27,800 nucleotides of DNA from Deinococcus marmoris DSM 12784 (GCF_000701405.1 NZ_JNIV01000064.1:1-27800); one strand, 5' to 3'. Positions 1 through 12,589 are shown, numbered from the stretch's first letter. Notes: generated from the letters alone by a model not told the origin. Numbers and translations: made by a program.

Positions 1-95
1 CCGATCTCTACACTTCACGCCCGGAACCCGTTTTTCTCCTTCTCGCTCCGCTCGGATTGCAGGTGTTTTCAACACCTTCTAATCGGAGTCCGTAT
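1..95 (-). repeat. Partial copy of a dispersed non-coding repeat (MITE-like), cut by window edge
   Basis: Read on the minus strand this stretch begins with ATACGGACTCCG (95 down to 84). It matches the element at 15818-16057 in blocks. The first ~23 nt are nearly identical, a 19-nt block (30-48) is identical to 15968-15986, and 10-24 matches 15993-16007 at 14 of 15 positions. It lacks about 100 bp corresponding to 15867-15967, so it is an internally deleted relative. Positions 62-76 form a hairpin (GGTGTT/AACACC with a 3-nt loop). The other end lies outside the window. Confidence 0.6.
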
Positions 96-214
96 CAGCC
101 CGTGACGTGCGAAACATTCCAGACGCACCGCTTCCTCTGCGTGCAGGCACTTTGAACGTTTTCAGGCCCGCTGACGTAAGCCCACTGGCCCGGCCTCATC
201 CCGCCGCAGCCCAC

Positions 215-220
215 AAGGAG
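215..220 (+). promoter_or_regulatory. Shine-Dalgarno site of the flavoprotein gene
   Basis: AAGGAG lies 5 nt upstream of the ATG at 226 and fixes that start. No convincing -35/-10 pair was found in 96-214. Confidence 0.7.
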
Positions 221-225
221 CTTCC

Positions 226-1662
226 ATGACCCATACCGACAAGTCTTCCAGTCCCTCTTCCCCAGCCACCACAGCGCTGGTTATCGGCGCGGGGCAGGCA
301 GGCGGGCCGCTGGCCGGGGCGCTGGCAAAGGCGGGCTGGCAGGTCACGCTGATCGAGCGCGAGCATGTGGGCGGCACCTGCGTCAACGAGGGCTGCACCC
401 CCACCAAGGCCATGATCGCCAGCGCCCGCGCCGCGCATGTGGCCCGCACCTCCGGGGCGCTGGGCGTGAGTGCCGGGCCGGTGCAGGTGGACCTGAACGC
501 CATCGTGGACCGCGTGCAGGGCATCGTCAAGGACTTCCGCGAGGGCAGCCGCGCCGGCGTGCTGAAAGCCGGGGTGGAACTGCTGGACGGTCAGGCCCAC
601 TTTACGGGCGTGCGGCAGGTGGAGGTCACGCTGAACGGCGGCGGTACGCAGCAGCTCAGCGCCGACTACGTGTTCATCAACGCCGGGGCCAGTCCGCGCT
701 GGCCGGAGTTGCCGGGCGTGCGCGACGTGGGCGCGATGACCTCGCGCGACATTCTGCTGCTGCGCGAGCTGCCCGCCCACCTGCTGATCCTGGGCGGCGG
801 CTACATCAGCCTGGAATTCGCGCAACTGTACGCCCGCCTGGGCAGCCGCGTGACCGTGGTGGAAACCGGCGAGCGCCTGCTGCCGCATGAGGATGAGGAC
901 GTGGCCGCCGCGCTGCAAAAGGTGCTGGAGGACGAGGGCGTGACCTTTTTGCTGGGCGCGGAGGCCGTCCAGACCCGGCGGGAGGGCGACGAGATCAAGC
1001 TGGAGATTCGGCAGGGCAGCGAGACACAGACGCTGAGCGGCTCACATCTGCTGGTGGCCGTGGGGCGCACGCCCAACACCGATGGGTTGAACGTGGAGGC
1101 GACGGGCGCGAAGCTGGGCAAGCACGGCGAGATTGTGGTGGACCAGCACCTGCGGGCCGCCGAGAACGTGTACGCGCTGGGCGACATCAAGGGTGGCCCC
1201 GCCTTCACCCACATCTCCTATGACGATTTCCGCATCGTGCGCGACGCCCTGCTGCACGGCAAGGGGCGCGACTTCCACAAGCGGCCCGTGCCGTACACGC
1301 TGTTCACCGATCCGCAACTGGGGCGCGTGGGGCTGGACCGTCAGGGCGCGCGAAAACTGGGCCGCCCCACCCGCATCTACACTCTGCCCATGTCCAGCGT
1401 GGCCCGCGCCATCGAGACTGGCGAGACGGCGGGGCTGATGCGCGCCGTGGTGGACGACGCCACCGATCTGCTGCTGGGGGCCACCGTGCTGGGCCAGGAG
1501 GGCGGCGAGGTCATGAGCGCCCTGCAACTGGCGATGATGGGCGGCCTGAGCAGCGCGGACCTCCGCAACGCCACGCTGGCCCACCCGACGCTGTGCGAGT
1601 CGATTAACAACCTGTTTATGAGTAAGCCGGAAACGCTGTCGGGTAAGGAAGAAAACGGCTAA
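226..1662 (+). CDS. FAD-dependent pyridine nucleotide-disulfide oxidoreductase (MerA/Lpd-like)
   Basis: 478 aa, normal length for the class I flavoprotein disulfide reductases (dihydrolipoyl dehydrogenase, mercuric reductase, glutathione reductase). Residues 19-26 hold the FAD-binding GxGxxG (IGAGQAGG). The redox-active pair is C52 and C57 in [10 protein letters not shown] second Rossmann motif for NAD(P)H follows around residue 188 ([12 protein letters not shown]), and the ALGD FAD motif lies near residue 318. The C-terminal dimerisation domain ends with the His/Glu pair H453 and E458 (AHPTLCE). The N-terminal heavy-metal domain of many MerA proteins and the terminal Cys pair are absent, so mercury reduction is not supported. 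The substrate is unknown. The convergent neighbour, an MBL/rhodanese sulfur enzyme, makes a role in thiol or sulfane-sulfur redox a reasonable guess. Confidence 0.9.
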   Translation: MTHTDKSSSPSSPATTALVIGAGQAGGPLAGALAKAGWQVTLIEREHVGGTCVNEGCTPTKAMIASARAAHVARTSGALGVSAGPVQVDLNAIVDRVQGIVKDFREGSRAGVLKAGVELLDGQAHFTGVRQVEVTLNGGGTQQLSADYVFINAGASPRWPELPGVRDVGAMTSRDILLLRELPAHLLILGGGYISLEFAQLYARLGSRVTVVETGERLLPHEDEDVAAALQKVLEDEGVTFLLGAEAVQTRREGDEIKLEIRQGSETQTLSGSHLLVAVGRTPNTDGLNVEATGAKLGKHGEIVVDQHLRAAENVYALGDIKGGPAFTHISYDDFRIVRDALLHGKGRDFHKRPVPYTLFTDPQLGRVGLDRQGARKLGRPTRIYTLPMSSVARAIETGETAGLMRAVVDDATDLLLGATVLGQEGGEVMSALQLAMMGGLSSADLRNATLAHPTLCESINNLFMSKPETLSGKEENG

Positions 1663-3035
1663 ACGCGGGGCTGTCCTGCCGCCCACGCCTCGTAGCCCCC
1701 GGCCAGTTCGGACACCCTGAAGCCCTCGGCGCGCAGCAGGCTGGCAGCGGCGGCGCTGCGCGCTCCACTCTGGCAGTGGACGACGATCTCGCGGTCACGG
1801 GGCAGCGCATCCAGGGCGACGGGCAGGCGGCCCGCGTGGAGCTGGCGGCTGCCGGGAATGGCCCCCTGCGCGTGTTCATTCCTGCTGCGGACATCCAGAA
1901 TCAGGGCGTCGGCGTGCTGGGGCAGCTCGGCAGCGGGGAACGGTTGGGCCGGTTCAGCAGGCAGACCATCGGCAGACACAAGAAATCCGGTCACCCGGTC
2001 CACGCCCACCATCCACAGGCGGCGGCGCAGCGCCTCGGCGTGTCTAGCGGGAGCCAGCAGCACGTAGTCACGCTCCGGGTCCAGCAGCCAGCCCGCCCAG
2101 GTTTCCAGGGTGTTGCTGTCCGGCAGATGCAGGCTGTTCACGGGCGCGGCCCGCTGGTACTCGGCGCGGGGGCGGGTATCGATCAGGCGTGCGCCACCTT
2201 TCAGGCGAGAGATAGCCTCGGCGGCGCTCAGCTCTGGCAGAGGCTCCACCGTCCCCAGCAGTGCCGGACCTTCCCTGTTCTGCCGCTTCATGCGGGCGTA
2301 GTACGCGGGTGCGTCGGGCTGGCCGCTCAGCAGTTCGTCGGTGAACGCTTTCTCGTCGCCGCTCTGCACGAATGGGGACCACCACGCCAGCGCCCGCTCG
2401 TAACCCACCGTGGTTCCCGGAACCGCGCCCAGCGCCTTGCCGCACGCGCTGCCGGAGCCGTGCGCGGGCCAGACCTGAACGTGGTCCGGCAGACTCAGAA
2501 ACCTATCCCGCAGCGAGGCGAACATCTGCCGCGCCCCTTCAAAACGGGTGTCGGTGCCGCCCGCCACCGAATCCAGCAGATCGGGGCGGCCCACGTCGCC
2601 CACAAACACGAAATCGCCGCTGAGCAGCAACACGGGCAGGTCGCCGCGCGGCAAATCTGTGACCACGAACGAGAGGCTTTCCGGGGTGTGGCCGGGCGTG
2701 TGCCGGACCTCGATTTTAATGTTGCCGATCTCGAAGCTGTCGCCGTGGTGCAGGGGATGGTGGTCAAATCCGTACTGCCAGTCGGCCCCGCCTTCCGCCG
2801 AGAGCAGCAACTGCGCGCCCGTCGCAGCGGCCAGTTCGCAGCTCCCGCTCAGGTAATCGGCGTGGATGTGTGTCTCAGTGACGTGGGTGATGCTCAGGCG
2901 CTGCGCCCCGGCCTCGTCCAGATACCTCTGGATGTCGCGCACCGGATCGATGACCAGACATTCGCCGGTTTTCTGGCAGCCCAGCAGGTAGGACGCCTGC
3001 GCCAGATCGGTGTCGTAGAAGCGCTTGAAGTACAT
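1659..3035 (-). CDS. MBL-fold hydrolase with two rhodanese domains (persulfide dioxygenase-like)
   Basis: 458 aa. The N-terminal metallo-beta-lactamase domain has H56-I-H58-A-D60 followed by YLSG, the form seen in ETHE1/CstB-type proteins, then HTPGHTPES near residue 112 and a further metal-ligand histidine in WPAHGSG. Two rhodanese-like domains follow. The middle one (about 270-355) has no cysteine in the active loop and is probably inactive. The C-terminal one (about 365-458) has a complete CQSGAR loop with C421. The family oxidises glutathione or low-molecular-weight persulfides and transfers sulfane sulfur, so cytosolic sulfide or persulfide detoxification is likely. GGGAGGT at 3041-3047 lies 5 nt before the ATG and decides the start. 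The stop overlaps the flavoprotein stop on the other strand by 3 nt. Confidence 0.9.
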   Translation of the reverse strand: MYFKRFYDTDLAQASYLLGCQKTGECLVIDPVRDIQRYLDEAGAQRLSITHVTETHIHADYLSGSCELAAATGAQLLLSAEGGADWQYGFDHHPLHHGDSFEIGNIKIEVRHTPGHTPESLSFVVTDLPRGDLPVLLLSGDFVFVGDVGRPDLLDSVAGGTDTRFEGARQMFASLRDRFLSLPDHVQVWPAHGSGSACGKALGAVPGTTVGYERALAWWSPFVQSGDEKAFTDELLSGQPDAPAYYARMKRQNREGPALLGTVEPLPELSAAEAISRLKGGARLIDTRPRAEYQRAAPVNSLHLPDSNTLETWAGWLLDPERDYVLLAPARHAEALRRRLWMVGVDRVTGFLVSADGLPAEPAQPFPAAELPQHADALILDVRSRNEHAQGAIPGSRQLHAGRLPVALDALPRDREIVVHCQSGARSAAAASLLRAEGFRVSELAGGYEAWAAGQPRV

Positions 3036-3117
3036 GGCGGACCTCCCGGGGAATGGCGGCGGGTTGTGTGGACGCTCAGGTTAACGCCCTGGTGCGGGCA
3101 GCGGATGGGAGGACCGG

Positions 3118-5208
3118 TTACGGCTGCCCTGCCCCACTCGCCGCTTCCCGCTCGGCGCGAATCTTGTAGACCTCGCGCATGTGGTCCAGTTCGCCCAGAC
3201 AGGGTTGCTGATCGGCCAGCGGCAGGGCGCTCAGGCGCTCGTCCAGATTCACGCACCAGCGCGCGGCGAACATGCGCTTGACCGCGTTGATGCCGGGGCC
3301 GTAGCCCTCGCCGCCGTTCTGGAAAAAGGACACCACGGCAAAGGTGGGGTCCCCCACCGGGCCGTAGCCCTCGTACCACGCGTGGGTATAGGCGTAGCCC
3401 TTGTCGGGGCGGGCGCTGATGCCGTTCTCGGCGGTGCCGGTCTTGCCCGCCGTGGCCACTGGAAACAGGCTGGTGCCCAGCTTGGTGCTGGCCGTGCCGC
3501 CCCGGATGCCCACCGTCCAGTCCATGCCCTCCTTGACGAACTTGAAGACGTCCCTGTTGCCGTTCCGAATCACGCTGGTGGGCGCGGGGCGCACGGGGGC
3601 CTTGCCGCCTTCCGCCTGGATCACGGTCAGCGGGCGCTCCTGACCCTCGTTGATCACGGTAGACAGCACCTTGATCAGTTGCGCGGGCGTGACCAGCACG
3701 TCGCCCTGGCCGATGCTCATGTTCAGGCCGGACCCCGGATACCACGGCGACTGGGGGGTGTTGTAATCGTCGATGTCGGTCAAGGTGCCGGTCTTCTCTC
3801 CCACGATTTCCAGCCCGGTGGGGCGGTTGTACCCCAGTTCGGTCAGGCGGGATTTGAGCTGGCGCGAGTACTTCTCTGGCGTGGCGCGCACTGCCGAGTC
3901 GTAGTACCACGGGTTGCACGAGAAGGCGATGGCCTTGCGCCCATCCACCACCCCCAGATTGGTGGGGGACCAGTTGTTGAAGCGCGCCCGCCCAAAATAG
4001 TACGCGGGCGCGCAGGACAGCGAGAAGTTGCCCCAGCGCTCCACGTACATCAGGGTGGTGGCGATCTTGAAGACGCTACCGGGATTGTACGCCTGCACCA
4101 CGCGGTTGCTGGTCACGGCGTCCAGCGCGGCGTCCTTGCGGTTCGGGTCAATCGCCCAGTTCTTGGCCGCCGGGTCCGGGCTGGGCACCCGTGAGAACCA
4201 GTTGGGATCGTAGGCCGGGCTGGAGGCCATCGCCAGCACCTGATTGGTGCGCGGATCGATGGCGATCACCGCCCCGCGCGTGAAGGGTTCGGGGGGCATG
4301 CCGTATTTCCTGCGGCCCTCGTTCACGTCGGCCAGCCCCGCGCGCAGGGCGTCCTCAGCGGCGCGTTGCAGGCGGGAGTCGATGGTCAGCACGACATCCT
4401 GCCCGCGCTGACCCGGATCGATCACGCGTTCGGTCAGGGGCCGCCCAGTGGCCGTGACCTCGCGCCGCAGCACGCCGTTCTTGCCCTCCAGCGTCTTTTG
4501 CAGGCTGTATTCCAGGCCAGAACGGCCCACCAGATCGCCCACGGTGTAGCCATCCTCTTTCACCTGACGGTCATTGGCCTCCTGCACATAACCCAGCAGG
4601 TGCGCGGCCATCTTGCCCTCGGGGTAGATGCGCTCGACGCGCTCGCGCAGTTCCAGGCTGGGGATCAGGACGGTGTACTCGTACAGGGCGGCCAGCCGGT
4701 CCTGCGACACGTTGCGGGCCAGCACGGTCTCGGTTTCCTTCCTGAAATCCGGTTCGCGGGGCTTGCCGTCCTCCAAGGCGTCGGGTTTGATTCCGGCCAG
4801 ATACACGATCTTGTCCCAGGCGGCAATGGCCTCGCCCCGGTCCGCCGCCCTGCGCCCGGTGTAGACCAGATCGACAGCCAGCCGGTTGGTGGCCAGCAGC
4901 AGGCCGTCGCGGGTGCGGATCTCGCCGCGCAGGGCACGGATGACCTCGTCGCGCTGGAAGTTGCTGGCCGACTGCACCGCGTACTGGCTGTGCTGCGTGA
5001 TCTGCAAGTTGTACAGCCGCGCGCCCAGCCCCAGCAGTCCCACGCTGAAGGCCAGGGCCACCCAGCCCACCCGTCCAGCCCCGTTGCCGATGGCCCCAGA
5101 CTTGCTGCCGCCAGATTTGTCGGCCTTCGGCGCAGCCCGCTTGCGCTCACGCTTCAGCCGTTCGTGCCGCCGATCAGGACGGTGCAGGGGATTCTCGGCG
5201 CGGCTCAT
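3118..5208 (-). CDS. mrdA: Penicillin-binding protein 2, elongasome transpeptidase
   Basis: 696 aa class B penicillin-binding protein. A basic cytoplasmic N-terminus (1-45) precedes one membrane segment (about 48-66, VGWVALAFSVGLLGLG). The PBP dimerisation domain comes next, then the transpeptidase domain with all three catalytic motifs: S378-V-F-K381, S430-C-N432 and K589-T-G. It cross-links peptidoglycan during lateral growth with RodA and MreCD. Its place directly downstream of mreC and mreD supports PBP2 over PBP3. No good Shine-Dalgarno lies within 12 nt of the ATG, and the nearest GAGGAG is about 20 nt away, so the start is only moderately certain. The gap to mreD is 58 nt, so cotranscription is likely. 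Confidence 0.93.
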   Translation of the reverse strand: MSRAENPLHRPDRRHERLKRERKRAAPKADKSGGSKSGAIGNGAGRVGWVALAFSVGLLGLGARLYNLQITQHSQYAVQSASNFQRDEVIRALRGEIRTRDGLLLATNRLAVDLVYTGRRAADRGEAIAAWDKIVYLAGIKPDALEDGKPREPDFRKETETVLARNVSQDRLAALYEYTVLIPSLELRERVERIYPEGKMAAHLLGYVQEANDRQVKEDGYTVGDLVGRSGLEYSLQKTLEGKNGVLRREVTATGRPLTERVIDPGQRGQDVVLTIDSRLQRAAEDALRAGLADVNEGRRKYGMPPEPFTRGAVIAIDPRTNQVLAMASSPAYDPNWFSRVPSPDPAAKNWAIDPNRKDAALDAVTSNRVVQAYNPGSVFKIATTLMYVERWGNFSLSCAPAYYFGRARFNNWSPTNLGVVDGRKAIAFSCNPWYYDSAVRATPEKYSRQLKSRLTELGYNRPTGLEIVGEKTGTLTDIDDYNTPQSPWYPGSGLNMSIGQGDVLVTPAQLIKVLSTVINEGQERPLTVIQAEGGKAPVRPAPTSVIRNGNRDVFKFVKEGMDWTVGIRGGTASTKLGTSLFPVATAGKTGTAENGISARPDKGYAYTHAWYEGYGPVGDPTFAVVSFFQNGGEGYGPGINAVKRMFAARWCVNLDERLSALPLADQQPCLGELDHMREVYKIRAEREAASGAGQP

Positions 5209-5266
5209 GGGGACGCCGCTGAGCGGTCTCTCCTCAAGTTAAACGCATTCCCCACAATTCCTCCCC

Positions 5267-5881
5267 TCACGCCAGTTTCTCCTGCGGGCCGGGGCGGGGG
5301 CCGATGCCCCAGCTCACGGCCCATTCCCACAGTGGATATGCCAGCAGTGTACCCAGCAGCAGACTGGGAACCGTGGTCAGCAGCAGGTTCACCGTGATCA
5401 GGTCCGAGCGCAGCCAGTAGGCCAGCGCCGCGAAGGTCAGCCACTCGCCCGCCACCGCGACGATCACGCTCAGCACGATCTGCACCGGGCCGGAATCGGC
5501 GACGTAGCGGCGAATCAGCAGCACCAGCAGCACGGCCCCGGCCAACCCCGCCGCGTGCAGGCCCAGCACGCCGCCGCCCAGCAGGTCCTGCCCCAGCCCG
5601 ACGCCGTAGGCGGCCAGCAACGCCCACGCCGGAACCATGCGCCACGCCAGCGCCACGGCGGTCAGCAGAAACAGGTCCGGGGGAGCAATACCCGCCGAAT
5701 CCGCCAGCCGTGACAGCAGACCCTGCACGGCGATCAGCAGCGCGGCGTAGAACACCGCCCGGAAAACCCGTGCTGGCCCGCGTTGCGGCAGGCTAGCGCG
5801 CGGGCCGAGACCGCCCCGGCCCAGGCCGCCGCTGCCCAGGCGTCCGCTACCCCGCCTGCCCAGTCCGCGCCGACTCAGCAT
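5267..5881 (-). CDS. mreD: Rod shape-determining protein MreD
   Basis: 204 aa. The protein is hydrophobic with about five predicted membrane segments from residue 40 on, the usual MreD plan, and it sits between mreC and mrdA. It is an integral inner-membrane partner of MreC and MreB in the elongasome. The first ~36 residues are unusual: an Arg/Gly/Leu-rich stretch of degenerate GLGRRGSGRLG-like units, longer than the short N-terminus typical of MreD. It may be a basic cytoplasmic tail, or the true start may be further in, since no clear Shine-Dalgarno precedes the ATG. It starts 31 nt after the mreC stop. Confidence 0.85.
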   Translation of the reverse strand: MLSRRGLGRRGSGRLGSGGLGRGGLGPRASLPQRGPARVFRAVFYAALLIAVQGLLSRLADSAGIAPPDLFLLTAVALAWRMVPAWALLAAYGVGLGQDLLGGGVLGLHAAGLAGAVLLVLLIRRYVADSGPVQIVLSVIVAVAGEWLTFAALAYWLRSDLITVNLLLTTVPSLLLGTLLAYPLWEWAVSWGIGPRPGPQEKLA

Positions 5882-5912
5882 CTCAGACCGGACATCGCAG
5901 CGTCTTCAGACA

Positions 5913-6691
5913 TCACAGCCCCTCCAGAATGGTCACGTCTTCCACCACGCCCAGGTCCACGGCGGGCTTAACAATCACCGAGCGGTTCACGTCGTTCGGC
6001 CCCAGCGGCAGCACCCTTTCCACCTTACCCACCCGCACGCCCACCGGATAGACGCCGCCCAGACTGGAGGTCACCAAGACGTCTCCAGCCTTGATCGGCA
6101 CGCCCCGCGAGAATTCGGCGCGCAGGCGGTCCGGGGGAACGCCGTGGGCCAGCCCGCGCCCGCCGCCACCCCCCTGAAGCGTGACGCCCACGGTGCTTTC
6201 GGGGTCCACCAGTGAAACCACCGTGGCCTGCCGCGCGCTGACCCCGGTGATCTGCCCCACCAGCCCCCCTGGCACCGTGACCGGCATCCGCACCCGCACG
6301 CCGTCGCGCGTGCCCCGGTTGAGGGTCAATCTTGACAGCAGCGGGCTGGGGTCCACCGCGATCACCTGCGCGATGCCCACCGCGTTGGGGGCCTGCGTGC
6401 GGGTGATCAGGTCCAGTTGCTTCAGGCGATTGGCCTCGCGGGTCAGCAGTTCGTTGCGCTGACGCAGCACGTCGTTTTGCTGTTGCAACCGGGTGACCTC
6501 GGCGCGCAGGTCACGCTGCTGCGTCACCGTGGTCACGGCGCGGCGCAGGTTGTCGGCCACCACGACGCCCACCTGCGACACGGGCGCGGTGACCGAACGC
6601 AGCGCTGTGGGCGGCACCACCTGAAAGCGGGTCAGGACCATGCTCAGCAGCAGCAGCCCCGCAAAGACCAGCCACAACGGACGCACGCCCG

Positions 6692-6695
<4 letters not shown>
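5913..6695 (-). CDS. mreC: Cell shape-determining protein MreC
   Basis: 260 aa. It has a single N-terminal membrane anchor (about 6-24), a coiled coil (about 58-92, heptad-like with RLQQQNDVLRQRNELL), and a beta-rich extracytoplasmic C-terminal domain typical of MreC. It scaffolds MreB, MreD and PBP2 in peripheral wall synthesis. Translation starts at GTG 6695. The GTGA overlaps the TGA stop of maf by 3 nt, which indicates translational coupling. Confidence 0.92.
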
Positions 6696-7296
<601 letters not shown>

Positions 7297-7297
<1 letters not shown>

Positions 7298-7959
7298 CAA
7301 TAGCCCTCGCCGCTCTGCTCGCCTGCCACCAGGGCCACGCCGCCCGAGGTGCCCAGACGGTCTGCCCCGGCCTCGATCATGGCGTGGGCGTCCTCCGCGC
7401 TGCGAACCCCGCCCGCTGCCTTGATCTTCGCGCGGCCCGCGATCACGTCACGCATCAGCTTCACATCCTCCAGCGTCGCGCCGCCAGTGCCGAAGCCGGT
7501 GCTGGTCTTGACGAAATCCGCACCGCCCGCTACAGCCGCTTCCGTCGCGCCGCGCTTCTGCTCGTCGTTCAGGTAACAGGTTTCGATAATGACCTTCAGA
7601 ACGTGGTCAGGGATGGCCTGCCGCACCGCCTTCACATCGGCCTGCACCGTGTCCCAGTCCCCGGCCAGCGCCGCACCGATGTGGATCACCATGTCCACCT
7701 CGTCCGCGCCCTCCTCCACGCTCAGGCGGGCCTCCACGGCTTTCTGGCCGGACGTGACGGCCCCCAGTGGAAAACCGCAGACGGTGGCGATTTTCACGGC
7801 GCTGCCCTCCAGTTCGGCGCGGGCCTGGGCCACGTACACGGGATTGACGCACACGGCATAGAAGGCGTTGTCGCGGGCCTCCTGACACAGCCTGGAGATA
7901 TCGGCAGATGTCGCGGTGGCTTTCAGCAGGGTGTGGTCAATGTAGGGAGCGAGCTTCAC
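7297..7959 (-). CDS. deoC: Deoxyribose-phosphate aldolase
   Basis: 220 aa class I aldolase that cleaves 2-deoxyribose 5-phosphate to glyceraldehyde 3-phosphate and acetaldehyde in the cytosol. Catalytic residues are visible. D89 lies in EVDMVIHIG, the Schiff-base lysine is K151 in FVKTSTGF, and the proton-relay lysine is K180 in KIKAAGG. The start is GTG. A leaderless-type promoter (7966-7971) sits 6 nt upstream, so deoC is the first gene of the operon with maf, mreC, mreD and mrdA. Confidence 0.94.
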
Positions 7960-7965
7960 ACCCCC

Positions 7966-7971
7966 AGCATA
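7966..7971 (-). promoter_or_regulatory. Leaderless-type -10 of the deoC-maf-mreCD-mrdA operon
   Basis: On the minus strand TATGCT is followed by 6 nt (GGGGGT) and the GTG start of deoC. The TANNNT-N6-start spacing puts the transcription start at or next to the start codon. No clear -35 is visible. Confidence 0.6.
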
Positions 7972-8116
7972 CGGGCGGCGGCGCTGAGAAGTGCAGGAAA
8001 CGGTGGCAATCTGGCGCGGCGCCTGCGGGGAGGCGAAGAGAATTACTCATCCCCTCCGAAACAAGCCGAGGAACCCAGCGTCCAGCCATCGGGCGCAGGC
8101 GGAGCCGCCCCCGCGT

Positions 8117-8122
8117 TACCCT
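8117..8122 (+). promoter_or_regulatory. Leaderless-type -10 of the peroxiredoxin-rpiA operon
   Basis: TACCCT lies 6 nt upstream of the ATG at 8129. There is no Shine-Dalgarno, which supports a leaderless mRNA and the choice of this ATG. Confidence 0.55.
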
Positions 8123-8128
8123 GAGCGC

Positions 8129-8642
<514 letters not shown>

Positions 8643-8650
<8 letters not shown>

Positions 8651-9341
8651 CCCCCGCACGGTTGACCTGGAGCCGCTGAAGAAGGAGGCGGCATTGCGTG
8701 CCGTCGCCCTGATCGAGAGCGGGATGCGCGTGGGCCTGGGCACCGGCAGCACCGCCAAGTACGCCATCGAGGAAATCGGGCGCAGAGTGCAGAACGGGGA
8801 ATTGACCCGCATCGTAGGGGTGGCTACCAGCGAGGCGAGCGACGTTCTGGCGCGCGAGGTGGGCATCACCGTGGAAGCCCTCGATCCCCGCCCGCTGGAC
8901 ATTGCCATCGACGGCGCGGACGAGATCGCCCCCAATCTGGACCTGATTAAGGGGCTGGGCGGCGCACTATTGCGCGAGAAGCTGACCGAGATTCAGGCGC
9001 GGCGGCTGATCATCATCGCGGACCACAGCAAGATCGTGACTCAGATTGGCGAGAAATCTCCACTGCCCATCGAAATTGCCCGCTTCGGCTTCCTGAGTAC
9101 CGTCGAGCGGCTGCGGCAGATCGTCCCCGGTGGAAGGCTGAGGCAGCCCGGCGCGCAGCCCTACGTGACCGACAACGGCAATTACATCTACGACGCGCAA
9201 CTGGCGGTGGGCGGTGATGTCGCCGCGCTGGAACGGCAACTCAAGGGCACGCTGGGCGTGGTGGAGACTGGCCTGTTCCTGGGCATGGCCGAGCGGGCGT
9301 TCGTGGCCTCGCCGGACGGGGTGCGCGAACTGACCCGCTAG
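8643..9341 (+). CDS. rpiA: Ribose-5-phosphate isomerase A
   Basis: 232 aa from the ATG at 8643, normal for RpiA. It interconverts ribose 5-phosphate and ribulose 5-phosphate in the non-oxidative pentose phosphate pathway. Motifs are GLGTGST (31-37), the DGADE loop from D90, and KGLGGALLREK (103-113) with the catalytic glutamate E112. The start overlaps the bcp end by 8 nt. A TTG 21 nt upstream is in frame but much less likely. The TAG stop coincides with an IS-end-like sequence. Confidence 0.94.
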
Positions 9342-9440
9342 AGCATTTGCCGGGAGAGCCGCCGGACTGAGGGAGGCCAAGGCGTTTCAGAGAGCATTCC
9401 CAGACACTCCAGCTTCACTCAGGACGGCGCGCCTTTTGTG

Positions 9441-11510
<2,070 letters not shown>

Positions 11511-11516
11511 GGGTGC

Positions 11517-11522
11517 AGCCTA
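11517..11522 (-). promoter_or_regulatory. Leaderless-type -10 of the DUF255 gene
   Basis: On the minus strand TAGGCT, 6 nt, then ATG. No Shine-Dalgarno is present. Confidence 0.55.
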
Positions 11523-11583
11523 ACCCCCCTCACTGAGTAGACTTCACACATTCAGTTTTCAAAAAAGCCTCAGACTGAAGTGA

Positions 11584-12504
11584 ATGACACAGCAAGGCAG
11601 CGCCTCCATGACCGCCGGAACCACAAACAGCGCCGTCCTCGAACGTCCCGTGCGGGTCCGGGCCGGGTTCTCACTGACCTTCGAGGTGCCCTACCCCACC
11701 CCGATGCTGTTCGTGGTGCAGCCCAGTGACCGCCTCCAGCCCACCGGCACCCGCCAGCGCATCATCGATTCCCGGCCCCTGGGCGCGGCCTCGGGCATCC
11801 ACACCTACAACGACGGCCACGGCAACGTGGTCTGGCGAACGGTGGCGCAGCCCGGCACCTTCACCATCGGGCACGACCTGATCGCGGAGATCACGCGCAA
11901 CCCCGATCCGATCCTGCCGCACCTGAAAAAGACGATGGTGGAACACCTGCCCGACGAGACCATCCAGTATCTGCTGCCCAGCCGTTACGTGGACAGCGAC
12001 ATGATCAGCCCCGAGGCGTGGGACCGTTTCGGGCACATCACCGGGGGCTGGGCGCAGGTGCAGGCCATCAGCGACTTCCTGTTCGACGAGTGCGCCTACG
12101 GCTACGGCTCCAACAGCTCCACGTCGGCCAAGCAGGCGCTGGACAGCCGCAAGGCCGTCTGCCGGGACTTCGCGCACATGGGCGTGGCCTTCTGCCGGGC
12201 GCTGAACATCCCCGCCCGCTACGTCTGCGGCTACATGCCCGACATCGACATCGTGCCGGACCCCGTGCCGATGGACTTCCACGCGTGGTTTGAGGCTTAC
12301 CTGGACGGCCAGTGGCGCACCTTCGATGCCCGCCACAACAAGCCGCGCGTGGGCCGCGTGCTGATCGCGCAGGGCCGCGACGCCAGCGACGTGGCCTTTT
12401 CCACCACCTTCGGCAGCGCCAGCCTGACCCACATGAAGGTCTGGGCCGACGAGACAGATTTTGAGAACACGCTGGACATCGAACCCAATCCCCGGATTTT
12501 CTAG
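11584..12504 (+). CDS. Transglutaminase-like cysteine peptidase-fold protein
   Basis: 306 aa. The catalytic triad of the transglutaminase-core fold is complete: C193 in KAVCRDFAH, H233 in DFHAWFEAYL and D248 in RTFDARHNK. The N-terminal part (about 25-110) is the beta-rich domain commonly found before this core in bacterial proteins of the type. Bacterial members are usually proteases or act on cell-associated proteins; the substrate cannot be read from sequence. The start at 11584 lacks a clear Shine-Dalgarno. CAGACT 7 nt upstream could be a weak leaderless -10. An internal ATG at 11608 is an alternative. A good terminator follows the stop. Confidence 0.88.
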   Translation: MTQQGSASMTAGTTNSAVLERPVRVRAGFSLTFEVPYPTPMLFVVQPSDRLQPTGTRQRIIDSRPLGAASGIHTYNDGHGNVVWRTVAQPGTFTIGHDLIAEITRNPDPILPHLKKTMVEHLPDETIQYLLPSRYVDSDMISPEAWDRFGHITGGWAQVQAISDFLFDECAYGYGSNSSTSAKQALDSRKAVCRDFAHMGVAFCRALNIPARYVCGYMPDIDIVPDPVPMDFHAWFEAYLDGQWRTFDARHNKPRVGRVLIAQGRDASDVAFSTTFGSASLTHMKVWADETDFENTLDIEPNPRIF

Positions 12505-12518
12505 CGGCGGAATCAATT

Positions 12519-12553
12519 GCGGGACGCACTGAATGAAGCTGCGTCCCGCTTTT
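12519..12553 (+). terminator. Intrinsic terminator of the transglutaminase gene
   Basis: A perfect 10-bp stem GCGGGACGCA/TGCGTCCCGC with an 11-nt loop is followed by TTTT, 15 nt after the stop codon. Confidence 0.85.
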
Positions 12554-12589
12554 GTCGTGGATTGGACGGAGTGACCGGGAAGATCAACT

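Noticed and set aside
62..76. GGTGTT-TTC-AACACC hairpin as a terminator
   Set aside because: It has no T run on either strand at the right position and is part of the repeat element.
226..1662. Mercuric reductase assignment and a mer operon
   Set aside because: There is no N-terminal metal-binding domain, no C-terminal Cys pair, and no merR, merT or merP nearby.
1776..3281. Long plus-strand frame (501 aa) opposite the MBL-rhodanese gene
   Set aside because: Antisense shadow of a high-GC gene. The protein is His/Gln/Arg-rich without recognisable motifs, while the minus-strand frame has catalytic motifs and a Shine-Dalgarno.
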